Shown: positions 26,059-35,303, counted from the stretch's first letter. The stretch: DNA of 64,000 bases from Roseiarcus sp963753135 (GCA_963753135.1 CAVWBA010000026.1:1-64000), one strand, 5' to 3'. Program-made: numbers and translations. The notes: generated by a model from the sequence alone, not told the origin.

Positions 26059-26878
26059 CTAGAGGACATGGGCGACCCGGCGATATTGCGTCGGCGCCAT
26101 GCCCACATTGGCGGCGAAGAAACGCGTGAAGCCGCTTTGCGACGAGAAACCCAAATCATAGCCGATATCGGCGACTGAAATCTCGCTGCCCACAAGCCGG
26201 TCGATCGCGTGCTCCATGAGCAGAGTGTTGACATAGAGGTTTGGCGTGAGCCCGGTCTGCGTCCGAAACAGTTTGTAGAAGTGAGGACGCGACAAGCCCG
26301 CGCCGCGCGCCACCGCGTCGAGCTCGATGTTGGCCCCGAGCGACGCCTCCATCAGCCGCATCGACTTTCGCACGCGAAAATCGATGGCTTGAGCCGCGAG
26401 ACAGCGGCCCTCGCCCAGGTCCATTTGACGCCAGCTTTCCTCGTAGCAGGCATGAATCAGGTTGCGTAGCTCGCAATCGAGGATCGTAAACCGCTCGTCG
26501 GCGTAGACGAGAGCCGATACGCGACGAATTTGCGCATCGAGCACCGGCGTTCGAGCGAATTCGGAACGGCCGAACCTGAGCGGCGTCTTGCCGACGCCGG
26601 GAGCGAACCAATCGGGGTTGACGTAAAGGACGAAGAAGGCCGAGCCGTCGTCGAGGTTTTTCGGGGACGAAGTTATGCGGCTCCCATGGGCTCACGGCGA
26701 CGATGGACTCCGTGGTCGTTCGGCACGGAGCGCCTGAAACGAGCACGCCGCCGTCGTCGCCCGACAGATGAAAGATGAGATGCCCCTCGCGGTGCGCATG
26801 GATGTTGAAAGGGCGGTTCAGCTTGTAGATCACCGAGCGGCCAAACTGGCCGTGGACGGCCGCGACGGCCCGGCTCAT
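26059..26878 (-). pseudogene. AraC-family transcriptional regulator, single-base frameshift
   Basis: ATG 26878 opens an N-terminal cupin-like sensing domain: VIYKLNRPFNIHAHREGHLI, FHLSGDDGG, AVSPWEPHNFVPEK. At the A5 run (plus-strand T, 26657-26661) the frame breaks. One more A gives PEKNLDDGSAFFVLYVNPDW and leads into ALVYADERFTILDCELRNL and a two-HTH AraC domain (LDAVARGAGLSRPHFYKLFR, SVADIGYDLGFSSQSGFTRF FAANVGMAPTQYRR). The repaired protein is about 272 residues. It sits between livK and livH in the same orientation and is the obvious candidate regulator of the operon. Confidence 0.8.
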
Positions 26879-26993
26879 CTTTTCGCTCCTCCCCGATTTG
26901 TCGCGTGATTTACGACAAAGTTCAACAGTCGGAGAGGTTTTGCAAGAGCGGATTAAGGACCGGGCGGCTTTCGGCCGCCCGGTCCGCAGGAAA

Positions 26994-28244
26994 TCAATAC
27001 TTCTTGCACTCCGGATTTGTCCGGCTCGGCGGCCCGATCTTGGCGAACACATCCCTCGGATAGCCCAGCGTCTGGTGCACGTTGGGAATGACCTTGACGA
27101 CCTTGCTCACGAGGCCGCCTTTTCCATCCTCGACAACCTCGGTGACGAAATTCGTCCCAATCGCCTGGCGGTCCTCATCGAGGCTGATCTTGCCGTTCGG
27201 CGCGTCGATGGTGAGACTCGCAAGCGCGGCCTTGAGTTTCGACTGGTTGTCGGTGAGGTCGCCATTGACCTTGTTGAGCGCCTCGAACAGCGCCATCGCC
27301 GCGCCATAGTAGTTGGTCGCCAGCAGTCCGGGACTCGGCAGGCGCTTATCGGCGGGGGTCGATTCCTGGTAGAGTTTCACGAAGGCTTTCCAGCCCGGAT
27401 CGTCCCAGGTGTCGGCCATGCCGCTCGACGCGATCGTGCCGATCATGGCCTTCTTTGCGTCGCCCTTGGCCGAAAGCACGGTCTGGTCGACCATGATCGA
27501 TCCACCCATGAGATGGGCCTTGCCGCCGGCCTGCTGGTACTGGTTGAGGAAGTTGACCGCGTCGGCGCCGCCGAGGCCAAGATAGATGGCGTCGACGTCA
27601 TCGGGCAGGGCCGCGATGGTCGAGGCGAAGTCCTTGGTTCCGAGAGGCACCCACTGGCGGCTCGTCACCTGCCCGCCAGCGGCGCAATATTCCAGAACGA
27701 GGCCGAAGACCTGCGTATAGACGAACGAATAGTCTTCGCCGACAGTCGCGATCTTCTTGTAACCCTTGGTGTTGTACGCATAGTCACCGAGTCCGGCGGA
27801 CCATTGCGCACCGTCCATGTTCCAGCGGAAGAAATTGGGCGAGGGATCCGGGAAAGTCGTCTCCTGCGCGCCGGATGCGGCGTTGATGAACGTCAGCTCC
27901 GGATGCGTCCTCGAGAAATTCTTGACCGCGATGCCTTCGTCGCCGGAGAGCGGCGAGAGAAGGACTTGGACGTGGTCCTGCTCGATGAGCTTCTTCACCG
28001 CGCGCACCGCGGAATCGGGCGTCGCGTCGGTCGAGGCGATGACGAATTCGAGCTCCTTGCCGCCCGCCTTGCCGCCGTATTTCTTCACCGCGGCATTCAA
28101 CCCGGCGATCCCGTCGATGCCCAATATGGTGTAGGTGCCTTCGAGCGTCGCGGTGACGCCGACCTTGATCTTGTCCTGCGCCCAGGCCGCGCTCGACAGC
28201 AAAATGCTGGCGAGCGCCGCAGCGCGGATTCCACCCTTCAACAT
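26994..28244 (-). CDS. Branched-chain amino acid-type ABC substrate-binding protein LivK-like
   Basis: A 416-residue periplasmic binding protein. ATG 28244 follows GGGAGG at good spacing. A signal peptide ends SSAAWAQ at about residue 22, then DKIKVGVTATLEGTYTILGI starts the peripla_BP_6 fold. SPLSGDEGIAVKNFSRTHPE and TVGEDYSFVYTQVFGLVLEY are typical of the aromatic/organic-acid subgroup and not of strict Leu/Ile/Val binders. It is the first gene of the transport/catabolism block and probably its most highly expressed one. The ligand cannot be read from sequence. Confidence 0.88.
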   Translation of the reverse strand: MLKGGIRAAALASILLSSAAWAQDKIKVGVTATLEGTYTILGIDGIAGLNAAVKKYGGKAGGKELEFVIASTDATPDSAVRAVKKLIEQDHVQVLLSPLSGDEGIAVKNFSRTHPELTFINAASGAQETTFPDPSPNFFRWNMDGAQWSAGLGDYAYNTKGYKKIATVGEDYSFVYTQVFGLVLEYCAAGGQVTSRQWVPLGTKDFASTIAALPDDVDAIYLGLGGADAVNFLNQYQQAGGKAHLMGGSIMVDQTVLSAKGDAKKAMIGTIASSGMADTWDDPGWKAFVKLYQESTPADKRLPSPGLLATNYYGAAMALFEALNKVNGDLTDNQSKLKAALASLTIDAPNGKISLDEDRQAIGTNFVTEVVEDGKGGLVSKVVKVIPNVHQTLGYPRDVFAKIGPPSRTNPECKKY

Positions 28245-28510
28245 CACTATTCCTCCCGACTCTACCTATTGTTTCCCTGGCGCGGCGGCCGAACGTTTGT
28301 GCTCACGTTCGCCATCGCCCGCGACGCAGCCTCCCATCGAATCGCATGGGCGTCAGCGGCGCGCTAAGCGCACAATAGTGAAGCGGAATATGCTCGACTT
28401 TACAAGCAGTCTGTTTTTTGCGCGTGACGCGCGGCGCTAATCTTAACTGTAACCGGCGACAAGCCGACGCGCCTCGAGGGCTCGGAGGTTTGCGAGAAGC
28501 CTTTGGCGGT

Positions 28511-29044
28511 TCACCGGATAAACTGGTTCGCGAAGTCCGCGCCAAGGCCCACTTCGGCAAAATGCTTCCGGCACATGTCGATCTTCGTGAAGACGTCCTC
28601 GTATCCGACCGCTTTGCCCCAGGGGTCGACGTAGTACATGACGCCATTCACCTGGAAATATGTGATCATCTCCGCGACGCCCTCGGGAACGACAAGCGTG
28701 TGGGTTTCGCCGGGGGGCTCGAACACGTAAGACCCTTCCTCGGCGATCCAATCATGTTCGAGGTAGCGCCAGCGTCCTTTGAGAACGAGACCATGCACGG
28801 CGTTTGGATGCCGGTGGCGCGAGAGCACGCCGGCGCGGCGCACGCGCAACAAATTCATCCAGTAACCCGTCGATCGGTTGAGGCATAGGGGGCGAAACCA
28901 AACGTTGTTCGCCTGGGGCACCCACATCCGTTCGTCGTCCGGGATGGCCCGCGGGATCACGATCTCCGACAAGGCGTCGGCGGGAAAGGGAAGCTGGTAG
29001 GGGACGAGCGCGTCGTCGGCCGTGGCGTTGTCCATGATCGTCAC
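28511..29044 (-). CDS. Cupin-fold protein of the 2,4'-dihydroxyacetophenone dioxygenase family
   Basis: A 177-residue cupin: VPQANNVWFRPLCLNRSTGY, RRAGVLSRHRHPNAVHGLVL (cupin motif 1, two His), KGRWRYLEHDWIAEEGSYVF, EPPGETHTLVV (motif 2 His) and YVDPWGKAVGYEDVFTKID. Members cleave C-C bonds of hydroxyacetophenones with non-haem iron. The metal ligands appear present. It lies upstream of livK on the same strand with a 266-base gap and downstream of a strong terminator, so it has its own promoter, but it may belong to the same aromatic pathway. Confidence 0.75.
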   Translation of the reverse strand: MTIMDNATADDALVPYQLPFPADALSEIVIPRAIPDDERMWVPQANNVWFRPLCLNRSTGYWMNLLRVRRAGVLSRHRHPNAVHGLVLKGRWRYLEHDWIAEEGSYVFEPPGETHTLVVPEGVAEMITYFQVNGVMYYVDPWGKAVGYEDVFTKIDMCRKHFAEVGLGADFANQFIR

Positions 29045-29718
29045 GCCTTCCTAAGTTAGTGGCGCCCCTCAGGGCCTTGGCGGGTTGGATCATGTCCTTG
29101 CCAGGGAAGCAAACGGCAAAAAAGGAGGCCGCCGTGTCGCCACGGCGGCCTTGAGTCTAGGGAGGAAACGCCCAAGGAGGGCATATGCGGCAGATCATGC
29201 CGCACCGCAGCAATATGGTTGATGACCTCGGCCGTTGCAAGAGCTTTCTTCATTCAAAATCGAGGGACGGCGCCGTGATTCTTGCGCCACCCGGTCAGGG
29301 CCGCCCGATAGAGCGCTCCTACCCGCCCAATATTTTCAATAGCTTGCGGCGGGTGAGACGCGAACGAGCTCGAGGACGCCGCTGTGTCACACATAGCAGT
29401 TATTCGCAGTGGCGTAGCAAGCGGGCTGAATCGAGCGAGGTCGGACGCCGTCGGCCTCGATCTATATCTCGTATGGTGACGATCAACTCGCTCGGCTGGC
29501 CGAAGCCCATCCGCGGCGATGGCTGCGCCGTCGCCAGATTTGCCTTCTCCTTCGCGCGATCTCGGCCGGCGCCCCATCTCGAAGTCCCAGAGGCCAATTC
29601 TCGTACGTCTTCGCATTTGGTCATCCGCGCTTCAAAAGAGGTCAAGCAGCATGCCATATCAGGCCTAAGCTTCCCGAGCGGCGGACGAACACCACCGCGC
29701 CAACAGGAGGGAACAGCA
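29045..29718. other. Intergenic stretch with an isolated terminator
   Basis: About 670 bases. Apart from the minus-strand terminator at 29118-29150 no convincing gene is seen. The minus-strand frame from ATG 29253 (MKKALATAEVINHIAAVRHD LPHMPSLG...) is the only candidate transcript for that terminator, but it runs through the hairpin without a stop. Confidence 0.35.
29118..29150 (-). terminator. Strong rho-independent terminator
   Basis: Minus-strand reading: perfect 10-bp stem GGCCGCCGTG / CACGGCGGCC with a 4-base loop, followed by TCCTTTTTT. It ends a leftward transcript arriving from 29160 onward and insulates the cupin gene. Confidence 0.75.
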
Positions 29719-30665
29719 ATGATTATGCGCAGTCTCGTTGCGTGCCTCGCCCTATCGGCGGCGCTTACCCCGTCCGTAGTCTATGCCGGCGATCCGGCCT
29801 CCTGCGCCAAACCGCATTTTTCGGACGTCGGCTGGACCGACATTACCGCCACCACCCAGATCGCGAACCAAATTTTGACGGACCTCGGCTACAAACCGAA
29901 CATCACCGTCCTGTCGGTCGCCGTCACCTTCAAGTCGCTTGAAGACGGCGACATCGACGCTTTTCTCGGCAACTGGATGCCGCTGCAGGAGCCGACCCAG
30001 GCGCCGCTGGTCAAGGCAGGCAAGATCGAGGTTGTCACGAACAACCTCAGCGACGCCCGCATCGGTTTCGCGACCTCCAAGGCGACCTATGATGCAGGGC
30101 TCAAGACCTACGCCGACATCGCCAAGTTCAAGGACCAGCTCGACGGCAAGCTCTATGGCATCGAGCCCGGCAGCGGCGCCAATGGCACCATCTCGAAGAT
30201 GATCTCCGACAACACGTTCGGCCTCGGCGGCTTCAAGCTGGTTGAGTCCAGCGAACAAGCGATGCTTGCCGAAACTGCGCATCGGATCAAGGAAGGCAAG
30301 CCGATCGTCTTCTTCGGCTGGCAGCCACATCCCATGAACGTCAACCTGCCGATGGTTTATCTCACAAAGGGCAACGACGTGTTCGGGCCGAACGATGGGG
30401 GCGCCACGGTCGTGACCCTGACGCGTGCCGGATACGCGAAGGAATGTCCGAATGTCGAACGTTTGCTTTCAAACCTAACCTTCGAACTCGGCCATCGAAA
30501 ATCGCCTGATGAGCGACATCCTCGACCAGGGCATGCAGCCCGACGCGGCTGTCCGCGCCTGGATGAAAGCAAACCCCGCTGCGCTGCGCCAAATGGCTGG
30601 ACGGCGTGACGACGATCGACGGCAAGCCGGGGCTTGCGGCCGTGAAGAGCGGGCTCGGCATTTAG
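29719..30665 (+). pseudogene. Choline/carnitine-type ABC substrate-binding protein (ChoX/CaiX-like), two single-base frameshifts
   Basis: ATG 29719 after GGAGGG. A signal peptide ends VVYAGDPAS. The mature protein shows FSDVGWTDITATTQIANQIL, VAVTFKSLEDGDIDAFLGNW MP, IGFATSKATYDAGLKTYADI and PIVFFGWQPHPMN, i.e. the OpuAC/ChoX fold with the aromatic residues used to cage quaternary ammonium groups. Two frame changes occur near the C-terminus. Removing one G at 30490-30491 gives LAIENRLMSDILDQGMQPD, and removing one A at 30591-30593 gives QWLDGVTTIDGKPGLAAVKS ending at TAG 30665, the expected ChoX C-terminus (about 315 residues). No permease or ATPase is adjacent. The carnitine genes 2.6 kb away make CaiX an attractive assignment. 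Confidence 0.75.
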
Positions 30666-30879
30666 GGCGGACAACTTTGGTATTGCGGGCCGAAAGCCGA
30701 CGGGGTCGAGCGACAAGGCCCGTTTCGGTGAATCGCCTGCGGGCCATCTCTAAAGGCAGCGACACTAACTACTCACCTCACCCAAATTTTTTGTCGAACT
30801 CGGTTTCATCTCCGAGCGAGGCGTGGTTCTCTGTGAACTAGCGTAAGATTCAACTGACCCTAGCGCTGGAAGCGCAACG

Positions 30880-31810
30880 ATGACTAAACCTACTGTGTTC
30901 TCTGTTTTGATCAAAGGCTCTCCCCGCAAGCTATTTTATGTTCAAGAAAGGTTGTCGGGTGATCTCACGTTAATCGTAAAGCAATCTATATTCAGACAAG
31001 AGAAAGAATTTGGACCTTCCTCGGAACATGACACAATAGTAGAGGAACATTTTTCCATTCATATTAATCCAGACTCGGATTCGGTCAATGTGATAAAATA
31101 TACGCAGCTGCTAAACGACGGGAGGTGTCATATAACGCGAAATTATACTGAATCAAATAAAGCTCCATAATCAGTTTACGGGCCTATTTGTCCGTCGAGC
31201 GGGCGACTTGTCCGAAGATCGGTATCTTATTAAGCCTCACAAAGGTAATATAGTATCGATCGGTAGCTACGATCCTCTTTATTTTCAACCCGTCTACTTT
31301 GTCATCGTCGGGCCGCGAGATCGCCCATTTGTTTCGCTGCCAGCAAGTAAAATAAACGTAATACAGAAAGTGTTCAGAAAATTCCGCCTTGTAATTTTGT
31401 GGCAATTCTTAGTTTTTACCGGAGGAACGGCGATAAAAAGTTTTATTCAGAGAACGTTTTCTCAGGACGAAATCGCGAGTGCGGATCCCACCGATCGCCC
31501 AGCAATGGCCGCAATGAGTAAAGGATTTTCCGACTTAGAAGCGATCGGCGTTTTTAACAGCTCGAAATATGTGATAGCAGACATTTTGATTGATAATTCG
31601 TGGTCGCGCTTATCTAACGAAGATAAGATAAAATATTTGGCTCGGTATGAGTTTTACAAGCGCTACGAGATTTATACTCAGGAAGCAGTGTCATTCGGCA
31701 CAGAGCATGTCCGGTTCCTTGAAAAGCTCCGGGCGTCGTTGGGTGACGACAGGGTGCAACCGAGTAAGACATTAAAATCTCATACTGATGTGCCGTCATT
31801 GCGGCAGTAA
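30880..31810 (+). pseudogene. AT-rich hypothetical protein, probably one gene with a frameshift
   Basis: Two consecutive frames, 30880-31170 and 31172-31810. The first reads MTKPTVFSVLIKGSPRKLFY, VQERLSGDLTLIVKQ and NVIKYTQLLNDGRCHITRNY TE. The second, without a good start, reads FTGLFVRRAGDLSEDRYLIK, YDPLYFQPVYFVIVGPRDRP and FRLVILWQFLVFTGGTAIKS, then SKGFSDLEAIGVFNSSKYVI and ARYEFYKRYEIYTQE. I read them as one protein of about 310 residues broken near 31155, where AAA/AA runs occur. Base composition is far more AT-rich than the neighbours, suggesting recent acquisition. Function unknown. Confidence 0.5.
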
Positions 31811-32247
31811 GATCAAGCGCCTCGAAAGGCTTCGTCAATGGCTGATTTGGCATTAACGAATTGGCATGGACCGCTTGTTCGGCGGCCGCAAAACCCGTGT
31901 GTCAAGAACGACAAATGTTTGCAGAAAATCAGAAATTATACTAAACTCTCCCGATGAGCAATCCTGTCCTTCCGCATGGCCTCAACCGGAGGCGCCCGAT
32001 CTGGCGCTTCGGACCACCAAAGGGACAAAAAGCGACGAGAAAAGCTTTTCGGCGTTTTTCCCTCGTAACCCATTGATAAGTCTAGAATTCGGACGAGAGA
32101 ATCCAAGGAAATCCACGGAAATCCAACCCTCAAAATCCGGGGTTTTCGCAGCGAAACGGCGAGGATCCAAGAAAATCCAAACGGATCGGCCGGACCAGCG
32201 CCGCAGCCGGGCCCGTTATATAACATTTCATTATCGTTATCACGCCT
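31811..32247. repeat. Intergenic region with degenerate short tandem repeats
   Basis: Between 32099 and 32190 imperfect 10-11-base units built on ATCCA(A/C)GGAA recur (ATCCAAGGAA, ATCCACGGAA, ATCCAACCCT, then GGATCCAAGAAAATCCAAAC). Frames through this block give a low-complexity peptide and I do not call a gene. I have seen similar GRENPRKS-type translations beside integrase or tRNA sites in other alphaproteobacteria, but no integrase is present here. Confidence 0.4.
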
Positions 32248-33213
32248 CTAAAGCCTCAAACGACGCGCGGCGGAGGGCGGGGCGCCGAAGCGGCGGCGGA
32301 AGGCGCGGGACAGGGAGGCGATGGCGGAGAAGCCGCTTCGCTCGGCGACCTCGGCGATCGGCAGATTGGTGTCGAGCACGAGGCGCCTCGCCACGTTGAG
32401 GCGCAGCGCGACGAAATAGGCGCCGGGCGAGGCGTCGACGATCTTCAAAAACAGCGTTTCGAGGGCGCGCGTCGAGACGCCGACGCGGCGCGCAATGGCG
32501 GCGATCGTCAGGGGTCGGTCGATATGCGCCTCCATGATGCGGATCGCCTCGGCGACGCGCGGCTCGTGCTGGCGGATCCGCCCGAGCGACACGATCGGCT
32601 GCGCGTCCGAACCGGTTCGCACCTCCTCGTAGATATAGAGGCTCGCGACATCGAGGGCCGCCGAATAGCCGTTGCGGGCGCGAATCAGCGAAAGCAGGCA
32701 ATCGAGCGCTGGGGTGGCCCCGCCCGTGGTGAAGACGGGCTCATCGACCACGAAACGATCCGGCTGGACGTCCACGTTCGGAAAGCGTGCGGCGAAATCC
32801 TCGAGATCCTCCCAGTGCGTCGTCGCGCGCTTTCCGTCGAGCAGCCCCGCCATCCCCATGAGCCATGGGCCGGATTCGACGCCCCCGACAATGGCCGAAC
32901 GCTTCGCGCCGGCGCGCAGCAATCTCAGGACCGGCGGCGTCCCATATCGCACCGCCTCGAAGGCCGCGACCAGGATAAGGGCATCCTGCCGCCCGGCGGA
33001 ATCGAAGGCGCCGTCGACCGGAATCGGCAGCCCGCAACTCGCAACCGGCGTTGCGCCATCGATCGACGTGAGCTTCCAGCAATAGGCTGGCCGACCCAAA
33101 ACGCGATTGGCGCCGCGCATGGGGTCGAGCGTCGCGGCGAGCGACAGGAGCGAAAGGCCGGGGAACAGGAGCAGCGTGACGTTCAGCGGCTCGTCAGAAT
33201 GGGCAAAGATCAT
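32248..33213 (-). CDS. GlxA-family AraC regulator, CdhR-like
   Basis: About 321 residues from ATG 33213 (the frame is open to a TTG at 33225). The N-terminal DJ-1/PfpI-like domain reads NVTLLLFPGLSLLSLAATLD, GGVESGPWLMGMAGLLDGKR ATTHW and GGATPALDCLLSLI. The C-terminal AraC domain has TIAAIARRVGVSTRALETLF and IAEVAERSGFSAIASLSRAF RRRFGAPPSAAR. This architecture includes CdhR, the carnitine-responsive activator. It is divergent from the carnitine genes with a 108-base spacer that must hold both promoters. The regulatory target is inferred from position. Confidence 0.85.
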   Translation of the reverse strand: MIFAHSDEPLNVTLLLFPGLSLLSLAATLDPMRGANRVLGRPAYCWKLTSIDGATPVASCGLPIPVDGAFDSAGRQDALILVAAFEAVRYGTPPVLRLLRAGAKRSAIVGGVESGPWLMGMAGLLDGKRATTHWEDLEDFAARFPNVDVQPDRFVVDEPVFTTGGATPALDCLLSLIRARNGYSAALDVASLYIYEEVRTGSDAQPIVSLGRIRQHEPRVAEAIRIMEAHIDRPLTIAAIARRVGVSTRALETLFLKIVDASPGAYFVALRLNVARRLVLDTNLPIAEVAERSGFSAIASLSRAFRRRFGAPPSAARRLRL

Positions 33214-33321
33214 GGGAATGGGCAAGGATCATGGCTTCGCAGGAAAGAAAACGAACTGCGCAATGAGTTGCGTCACGCTTCGCCTTTCCCGTCAAGTTCC
33301 GTGCATCGATCGGAGACCGCC

Positions 33322-34224
33322 ATGCCCTTGTCCGTGAACCGCGATGTCTTCATTACCTGCGCTGTCACTGGCGCGGGCGACACGGTGCGCGCCTCGCAGC
33401 ACGTGCCGATCACGCCGAAAGAGATCGCCGAATCCGCGATCGACGCGGCCAAGGCCGGGGCGGCGATCGTCCATTGCCATGTGCGGGACCCGGAGACCGG
33501 CGCCGCCTCGCGCCGGAAGGATCTCTACCGAGAGGTTAAAGACCGGATCCGCTCAGCCGAGGTCGACGTTGTCCTGAACCTGACCGCCGGCATGGGCGGG
33601 GACCTCGTGTTCGGCGATGTTGAAGCGCCCTTGCCCGTCAACAAGACAGGCACCGACATGGCGGGAGCGACCGAGCGTGTCGCCCATGTCGCGGAATGCC
33701 TTCCCGAGATCTGCACCCTCGACTGCGGGACCATGAACTTCAATCTCGGCGATTACGTCATGACCAACACGCCCTCGATGCTGCGCGAGATGGCGCGGCA
33801 GATGACGGCGCTCGGGGTCAAGCCCGAGATCGAGGCCTTCGATACCGGTCATCTCTGGTTCGCTCATGAGCTCGCCGCCGAAGGACTGATCGAAGACCCC
33901 GTGCTCATCCAGCTTTGCATGGGCATTCGCTGGGGTGCGCCGGACGACCTCAACACTTTCATGGCGATGGTGAACAATGTGCCGGCGGGTTGGACGTTCT
34001 CGGCATTTTCCATCGGCCGCAACGCCCTCGCCTATCCGGCTGCGGCGGTGCTCGCCGGCGGCAATGTCCGCGTCGGGCTGGAGGACAACCTCTATATCGG
34101 CAAGGGGCAGCTCGCGACGAATGCGCAACTCGTGGAAAAAGCCGCGGGCGTCGTGACAGGCATGGGGGCCCGAATCCTTGGCCCGCGAGAGGTCCGCGAG
34201 CGGCTCAAGCTCACGAAGCGCTAA
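33322..34224 (+). CDS. Beta-keto acid cleavage enzyme (dehydrocarnitine cleavage, CdhC-like)
   Basis: A 300-residue BKACE (DUF849) TIM barrel: VFITCAVTGAGDTVRASQHV, KAGAAIVHCHVRDPETGAAS (Zn-binding His pair HCH), LDCGTMNFN, EAFDTGHLW and a C-terminal VRVGLEDNLYIGKGQLATNA. These enzymes condense a beta-keto acid with acetyl-CoA; in carnitine catabolism the substrate is 3-dehydrocarnitine, giving acetoacetate and betainyl-CoA. ATG 33322 follows CGGAGA. It is followed 10 bases later by the carnitine dehydrogenase gene, which supplies that keto acid. Start and length are normal. Confidence 0.85.
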   Translation: MPLSVNRDVFITCAVTGAGDTVRASQHVPITPKEIAESAIDAAKAGAAIVHCHVRDPETGAASRRKDLYREVKDRIRSAEVDVVLNLTAGMGGDLVFGDVEAPLPVNKTGTDMAGATERVAHVAECLPEICTLDCGTMNFNLGDYVMTNTPSMLREMARQMTALGVKPEIEAFDTGHLWFAHELAAEGLIEDPVLIQLCMGIRWGAPDDLNTFMAMVNNVPAGWTFSAFSIGRNALAYPAAAVLAGGNVRVGLEDNLYIGKGQLATNAQLVEKAAGVVTGMGARILGPREVRERLKLTKR

Positions 34225-34234
34225 GGAGACCCCG

Positions 34235-35287
34235 ATGGATTCAATGAGTGCGCCCTTAAAACCTCTCGCCCCCATTTCGCGCGCAGCCTGCATCGGCGGC
34301 GGCGTCATCGGCGGGGGCTGGATCGCCCGCTTTCTCTTGGCCGGCGTCGACGTGAGGGTGTTCGACCCGCATCCGGAGGCGGAGCGCATCGTCGGCGAGG
34401 TCATCGGCAATGCAGAACGCGCTTACGGCCTCTTGACCAAGGCTCCTCTGCCGGCGCGGGGGCGGCTGACGTTCTCTCCAAGCCTCGCCGACGCCGTATC
34501 GGGCGCCGAATGGGTGCAGGAGAGCGTACCGGAGCGTCTCGATCTCAAGCGCCGCGTGCTCGCCGAGATCGACGCCGCATGCCAGGCGGAGGCGCTGATC
34601 GGCTCCTCGACTTCCGGCCTTCTGCCCTCGGAACTGCAAGCGGGCCTCGCCCACCCGGAGCGGCTGTTCGTCGCCCATCCATACAATCCGGTCTATCTCT
34701 TGCCCCTGGTCGAGATCGTCGGCGGCGCGGCGACGACCCGGGCGACCATCGATCGCGCTCGCGCCGTTCTTGACGCCATTGGCATGAAGGGCGTGGTCAT
34801 CGCGCGCGAGATCGAGGCTTTCGTCGGGGATCGCCTGCTCGAAGCTTTGTGGCGCGAGGCGCTCTGGCTGATCAAGGACGACATTTGCGACGTCGAGACG
34901 CTCGACGATGTGATCCGCTATTCCTTTGGCCTGCGTTGGGCGCAGATGGGTCTGTTCCAAACCTACCGTATTGCGGGCGGCGAAGCGGGCATGCGCCATT
35001 TCCTCGCCCAGTTCGGCCCCTGTCTCAAATGGCCGTGGACCAAACTCACCAATGTCGTCGACCTCGACGAGGCTCTCGTCGAGAAGATCGCCGCCCAGTC
35101 GGACAAGCAGGCGGCTGGCCTGTCGATCCGCGAACTCGAGCGGATCCGGGACGAGAACCTCGTCGGCATCCTGCAATCGCTGAAGGCCGGCCGCGACGGC
35201 GAGGGCTGGGGCGCCGGAAAGCTGCTTGCGGAGTTCGAGCGGCGGCTTCTCGCCAGCACGCCGCCGGCTGTAGTCGAGAGAGCCTGA
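34235..35287 (+). CDS. lcdH: L-carnitine 3-dehydrogenase
   Basis: A 350-residue 3-hydroxyacyl-CoA dehydrogenase-fold NAD enzyme: CIGGGVIGGGWIARFLLAGV (Rossmann GxGxxG), VFDPHP, GAEWVQESVPERLDLKRRVL, GSSTSGLLPSEL, VAHPYNPVYLLPLVEIVGG (catalytic His and the HPYNP motif) and FVGDRLLEALWREALWLI. Carnitine dehydrogenases have this HPYNPVYLLPLVE signature. It oxidises L-carnitine to 3-dehydrocarnitine, which the upstream cleavage enzyme consumes. An AAGGAG site precedes ATG 34235. The usual thioesterase (CdhB) is not fused or adjacent. Confidence 0.85.
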   Translation: MDSMSAPLKPLAPISRAACIGGGVIGGGWIARFLLAGVDVRVFDPHPEAERIVGEVIGNAERAYGLLTKAPLPARGRLTFSPSLADAVSGAEWVQESVPERLDLKRRVLAEIDAACQAEALIGSSTSGLLPSELQAGLAHPERLFVAHPYNPVYLLPLVEIVGGAATTRATIDRARAVLDAIGMKGVVIAREIEAFVGDRLLEALWREALWLIKDDICDVETLDDVIRYSFGLRWAQMGLFQTYRIAGGEAGMRHFLAQFGPCLKWPWTKLTNVVDLDEALVEKIAAQSDKQAAGLSIRELERIRDENLVGILQSLKAGRDGEGWGAGKLLAEFERRLLASTPPAVVERA

Positions 35288-35303
35288 CGGCGCTGGCGAG
35301 GGT

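Noticed and set aside
29185..29718. N-terminal extension of the ChoX-like gene to ATG 29185
   Set aside because: The added 178 residues are low-complexity, while ATG 29719 has a good ribosome site and begins a signal peptide.
31866..32399. 177-codon plus frame over the repeat block
   Set aside because: Its second half is antisense to the GlxA-like gene and the first half is repeat-derived; no start signal.
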